The notes beneath the pieces were generated by a model. It was not told where the DNA came from, searched no databases, and saw nothing but the letters and a program-made list of their open reading frames with translations. Below, piece after piece: positions 61,225 through 64,000 of a stretch of 64,000 nt of DNA; within the stretch, counting starts at the first letter, position 1, and each line of letters starts with the position of its first letter. Source of the DNA: Sipunculus nudus (Eukaryota > Annelida > Sipuncula > Golfingiida > Sipunculidae); the NCBI GenBank assembly GCA_026874595.1, contig CM049308.1, forward strand, positions 24,766,367 to 24,830,366, written 5' to 3'. The translations under genes were made by a program, and so were the position numbers.

Positions 61225-61830
61225 TAGCACTATCCGAGTCCGTGGGCAACTCCGAGTCCAAGCCACCGGGTATAAGTCTTCAGGATCGAGTCCATGTCTA
61301 CCTTGTTCGAGTCATACTAATATGAAACTCGGGTCCAAGTCCGAGTACAATCCAGCTCTCCTCAAAAGGGGCGGATCCAGGATTTAGGAAAAGGGGGGTC
61401 CAACCCAGGGGGACTTATGAAACCCCTTAAAAAGGTCCCCGGGTCTGGAAAAAGGAGGTCCAGGCCGCAAAATTTTGTCTGAAGCCCTTAAAAAAGTCGC
61501 TTCTGATGAAAAAGGGGGGGGGGGGGGGTTCGGATCCTCTGGACCCCTCCCCCAGGTAAATTCGCATCTATCCCGCGTGAATATGTTTCAGTTTATACAC
61601 ATGTTTTTACTTGAATGTTTAATTAAATTTATTTCCAGATGAAGAGCTATTTGGTAATTTATAACATTTATTGTTATATTTTTGTTGATAGTTTCCACAT
61701 TTATATAGGTCCTCATAGTATTTGAAAGAGCTTCTCTTTTTTTCTTTTCTTTTTTTTTTACCCTTATAGTCCAAGTGAGTACGTGTCCAGGATCCCCAAG
61801 TCCGAGTCCGAACTCGACTATTACATCACT
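61225..61830 (+). repeat. GAGTCC-rich dispersed unit (copy in the spacer)
   Basis: TCCGAG/TCCAAG arrays at 61227-61350 and 61770-61820, same orientation as the 58.5 kb unit, ending CTCGACTATTACATCACTGC, an edge matching the 24 kb unit in reverse complement. Confidence 0.65.
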
Positions 61831-63264
61831 GCTGTGTCCGACTGAATCTGTGTTTTCTGGCCTATATTTTCATAGAACTTAAAAGGGATAATCTTTAGTT
61901 AATAGACTCTAAATATCGGAATAGCCTCCTTTACAAACCCTTCTAGTTCGAAAAGTGCCTATAATCTTGTGTTACAAGGAGAAACGAAAGTCCAGCATGG
62001 GAAACGTGTATTTTAATTATCAAGTCGGCTTTCATAACGGTAAAAATCAACCTGATGAATTAATTTTACACACGATCGAGACGTGTTCTTACACATATAA
62101 TCTTAGTCAGGAGCATATGCCCACGTAAATTTTATTCACGATTCATCAAAATTTCCGCCAAGTGTACTTTAACATATAACGTTCCCCCTCCCCCCCCCCC
62201 CCAGCATCCCTTCAATCAAAAGAAGTCATCTATTTCCGCCATATACACTTCGATTTGTATAACATAATGCACACATCAAATGTACGTATTAATGCAAAAA
62301 AACACAATTCTGGTTTTACTTGTTAATTTGTTTAATGAATATAAAACAATCATTTTATATAGTATTATATATATTTACTTTATATAATTTTGAAAAATAT
62401 GACATATTTGCAACTAATACGAAATATACAAACATGAGCTTAAAATATATAAAATGCCTTAGTTTATACAGAACTAAGATTGTAATACATGATATTTAAG
62501 ACAGACTTAAAAAGGCTATGAATCGGTGAGAAAATATCAAAGTTCAAAAACGCAACTGATATAAAGCGTACAAATATGACATGAAAATATACACAACTCT
62601 CCAGCCTTTTGAAAAACGTGTCGCAGTAATTTACAAAACATTTAGACAGAATAAAAAAATGCTGTATAGGTGATATAATATCACGGAAACCGAAATATTG
62701 GGCAACCTGGGCCCAGTCGTTTATAAATATATGGGCCACGAATGATGATCGGTGGATGGTCTTGGATCAGGGGCGTCAATACCCCCCCCCCCCCCCCGAT
62801 ATTCAGAGAATAGTATCTATATATTGGAAATGAAATTAATAATTAGCATTGCATACTTTGGAATATTTCTGAGTTTATTATGAAATATTATATATCTTTA
62901 ACTTGTTTAGAATCAGTTTGTACTGGTAACGTAAAACCCTTTTTTTCTATTAAATCTTATACATGAACTTTTGAAATGCAATACATCTGAAATGTGTCGC
63001 ACAGACAAGAAAAGATATATATATATATATAAATGTGTGTGTGTGTTTATAAAAAAAGATTGTCTCAACTTGGATTAACCCCATGCAATAACTGAATCAA
63101 GGAGGTTACATTAGGCCTTCTGTAACCTCATGGCTGGAAGTATAGTTCGCTCATGTTTATGAAGCTGGTAATTATTAACTAAAACACTAAAAGAGGAGAA
63201 GACGGCTGAAGTGCTGGCACGACCGAAGTCAAGTCTAGCCAGATCCCAAATAACGTCAAAAAAG

Positions 63265-63698
63265 AGTGCCATCGGCTTTTTATTCTATTTTGGACAATTT
63301 TATATAGAAAAAAGTTAGATATGTTATAATTTTGTACATGCTAATCCAAGCCAAGAGCAAACGTATCGTAGACATACGACCCAGCGCAGCTCCAGATCAC
63401 CGGCACAGAGGGCGAAACAAGAAGCCGTACGAACCAGAAGAGCAACAGCACCCACGTGAACTCCGTGACGAATGACTGAGCAGCCCAGCTACCAGCATGC
63501 AGACAGTCTGGCGCTGGTCTAGAGCCCTTACAACTGATGAAGTGAGAGCGATCGTAGTTTTTATTGATCATCAGTAAAATGATAAGTAATGCTAGCGCTA
63601 ATTTAGAATTCTAAAAGACACGCGTACCGGAGACCCTTAAATGGTCGACGTTTCTGTCTTTAAAACTTCTTTAATCTCTTCAGTTTATTACAACCCAT
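63265..63698 (-). other. 3' UTR-like region of the duplicated TIR gene
   Basis: Homologous to 55994-56370 in reverse complement, including the hydrophobic open frame (63571-63341) and a minus-strand AATAAA at 63284-63279. Confidence 0.65.
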
Positions 63699-63861
63699 TC
63701 AAAGTAAAGAACAAATTGAACTGTTTTGCTGTCCTTCGCCGTGCACGGAGAACATTTTCTCGAGCGTCTTTTCTTGGGGCGAGGGCACGAACTTATACAC
63801 CTAGGGAAGAAGCGCAGGATTGAGTAAGACGCCCTGTCCGGTCCAATGTTTTGGTATTTTC
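63699..63861 (-). pseudogene. duplicate of the TIR-gene last exon, with one in-frame stop
   Basis: Acceptor GTCTGTTTCAG above 63861; 163 bases, six fewer than exon 11, frame otherwise kept. It codes KIPKHWTGQGVLLNPALLP and then TAG at 63803-63801 where the active copy has AAG. The frame continues to a terminal CSLL and TGA at 63701-63699, followed by AATAAA, so the CaaX box is still recognisable. Either a young pseudogene or a paralogue shortened before the CaaX box. The rest of it would lie to the right of the window. Confidence 0.8.
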
Positions 63862-64000
63862 CTGAAACAGACATGGTGCGTTTGCATATTAATATGATAG
63901 ATGTATATGTGTGTTAATTAGAAGCTAGTAGTTCAGGTCAGGTGAGGTATATTTTTGGACACCAATCGTTCTCATAAGATTTAAAACAAAGTCGTGTACA

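Larger units (their letters stand above)
59216..62014. other. spacer between the arms of the inverted duplication
   Basis: No gene supported. Holds an ATT-flanked segment (60289-60918), G runs (61139-61150, 61517-61529), a short GGTCC-rich repeat (61370-61550) and a GAGTCC-rich unit (61225-61830). Confidence 0.5.
62015..63900 (-). repeat. right arm of the large inverted duplication
   Basis: Inverted partner of 55770-59215 (anchors given there). It reaches at least to intron sequence upstream of the duplicated exon and probably continues past 64000. Confidence 0.88.

Noticed and set aside
63341-63571. independent small membrane-protein gene on the minus strand
   Set aside because: Better explained as the duplicated 3' region of the TIR gene; kept only as a possible alternative exon.

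Overview
This window is nuclear DNA from an animal, probably a marine invertebrate. The evidence is a small number of genes split into short exons by long AT-rich introns with GT-AG borders, one axonemal (cilium) gene, a GPI-anchored Ly6 gene, an animal-style TIR protein, and many microsatellites and small DNA transposons. The phylum cannot be fixed from the sequence alone. No operons, CRISPR arrays or convincing tRNA or rRNA genes were seen.

Layout: (1) 1-2488: the end of a plus-strand gene, whose last coding exon (1415-2488) starts with a charged helical segment and continues as a Gln/Gly-rich low-complexity tail; function not recognised. (2) 22740-8191, minus strand: an eight-exon gene for a 358-residue coiled-coil protein of the CCDC42/CFAP73 (DUF4200) family, expected in the axoneme. 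(3) 36760-27243, minus strand: a three-exon gene for a 200-residue Ly6/uPAR (three-finger) protein with signal peptide, ten cysteines, an RGD between the last two, and a GPI-anchor tail; its first intron appears to be GC-AG. (4) 43751-55993, plus strand: an eleven-exon gene for a 763-residue protein with a macro-domain-like N-terminus, three successive TIR or TIR-like domains and a C-terminal CaaX prenylation box. (5) 55.8-64 kb: an imperfect inverted duplication carrying, at 63861-63699 on the minus strand, a second copy of the last TIR-gene exon with one in-frame stop. A tail-to-tail paralogue probably continues past the right edge.

The macro-like/triple-TIR gene and its inverted duplicate are the most interesting items. 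TIR2 and TIR3 keep the glutamate used by NAD-cleaving TIR enzymes, TIR1 does not, and the N-terminal domain has the layout of an ADP-ribose-binding fold. This suggests, but does not prove, a self-contained NAD-derived signalling or innate-immune protein held at a membrane by prenylation.

The rest is dominated by mobile and repetitive DNA: a hAT-type MITE with a perfect 8-bp target duplication, two Harbinger-like MITEs with TTA duplications, a TA-flanked MITE nested in an older element, two further multi-copy inverted-terminal-repeat families, a foldback element, a decayed LINE fragment, GAGTCC-rich dispersed units, a 20-bp minisatellite, and many long TA runs. Exon borders were placed by eye from splice consensus, reading frame and family similarity; each coding sum is an exact multiple of three.
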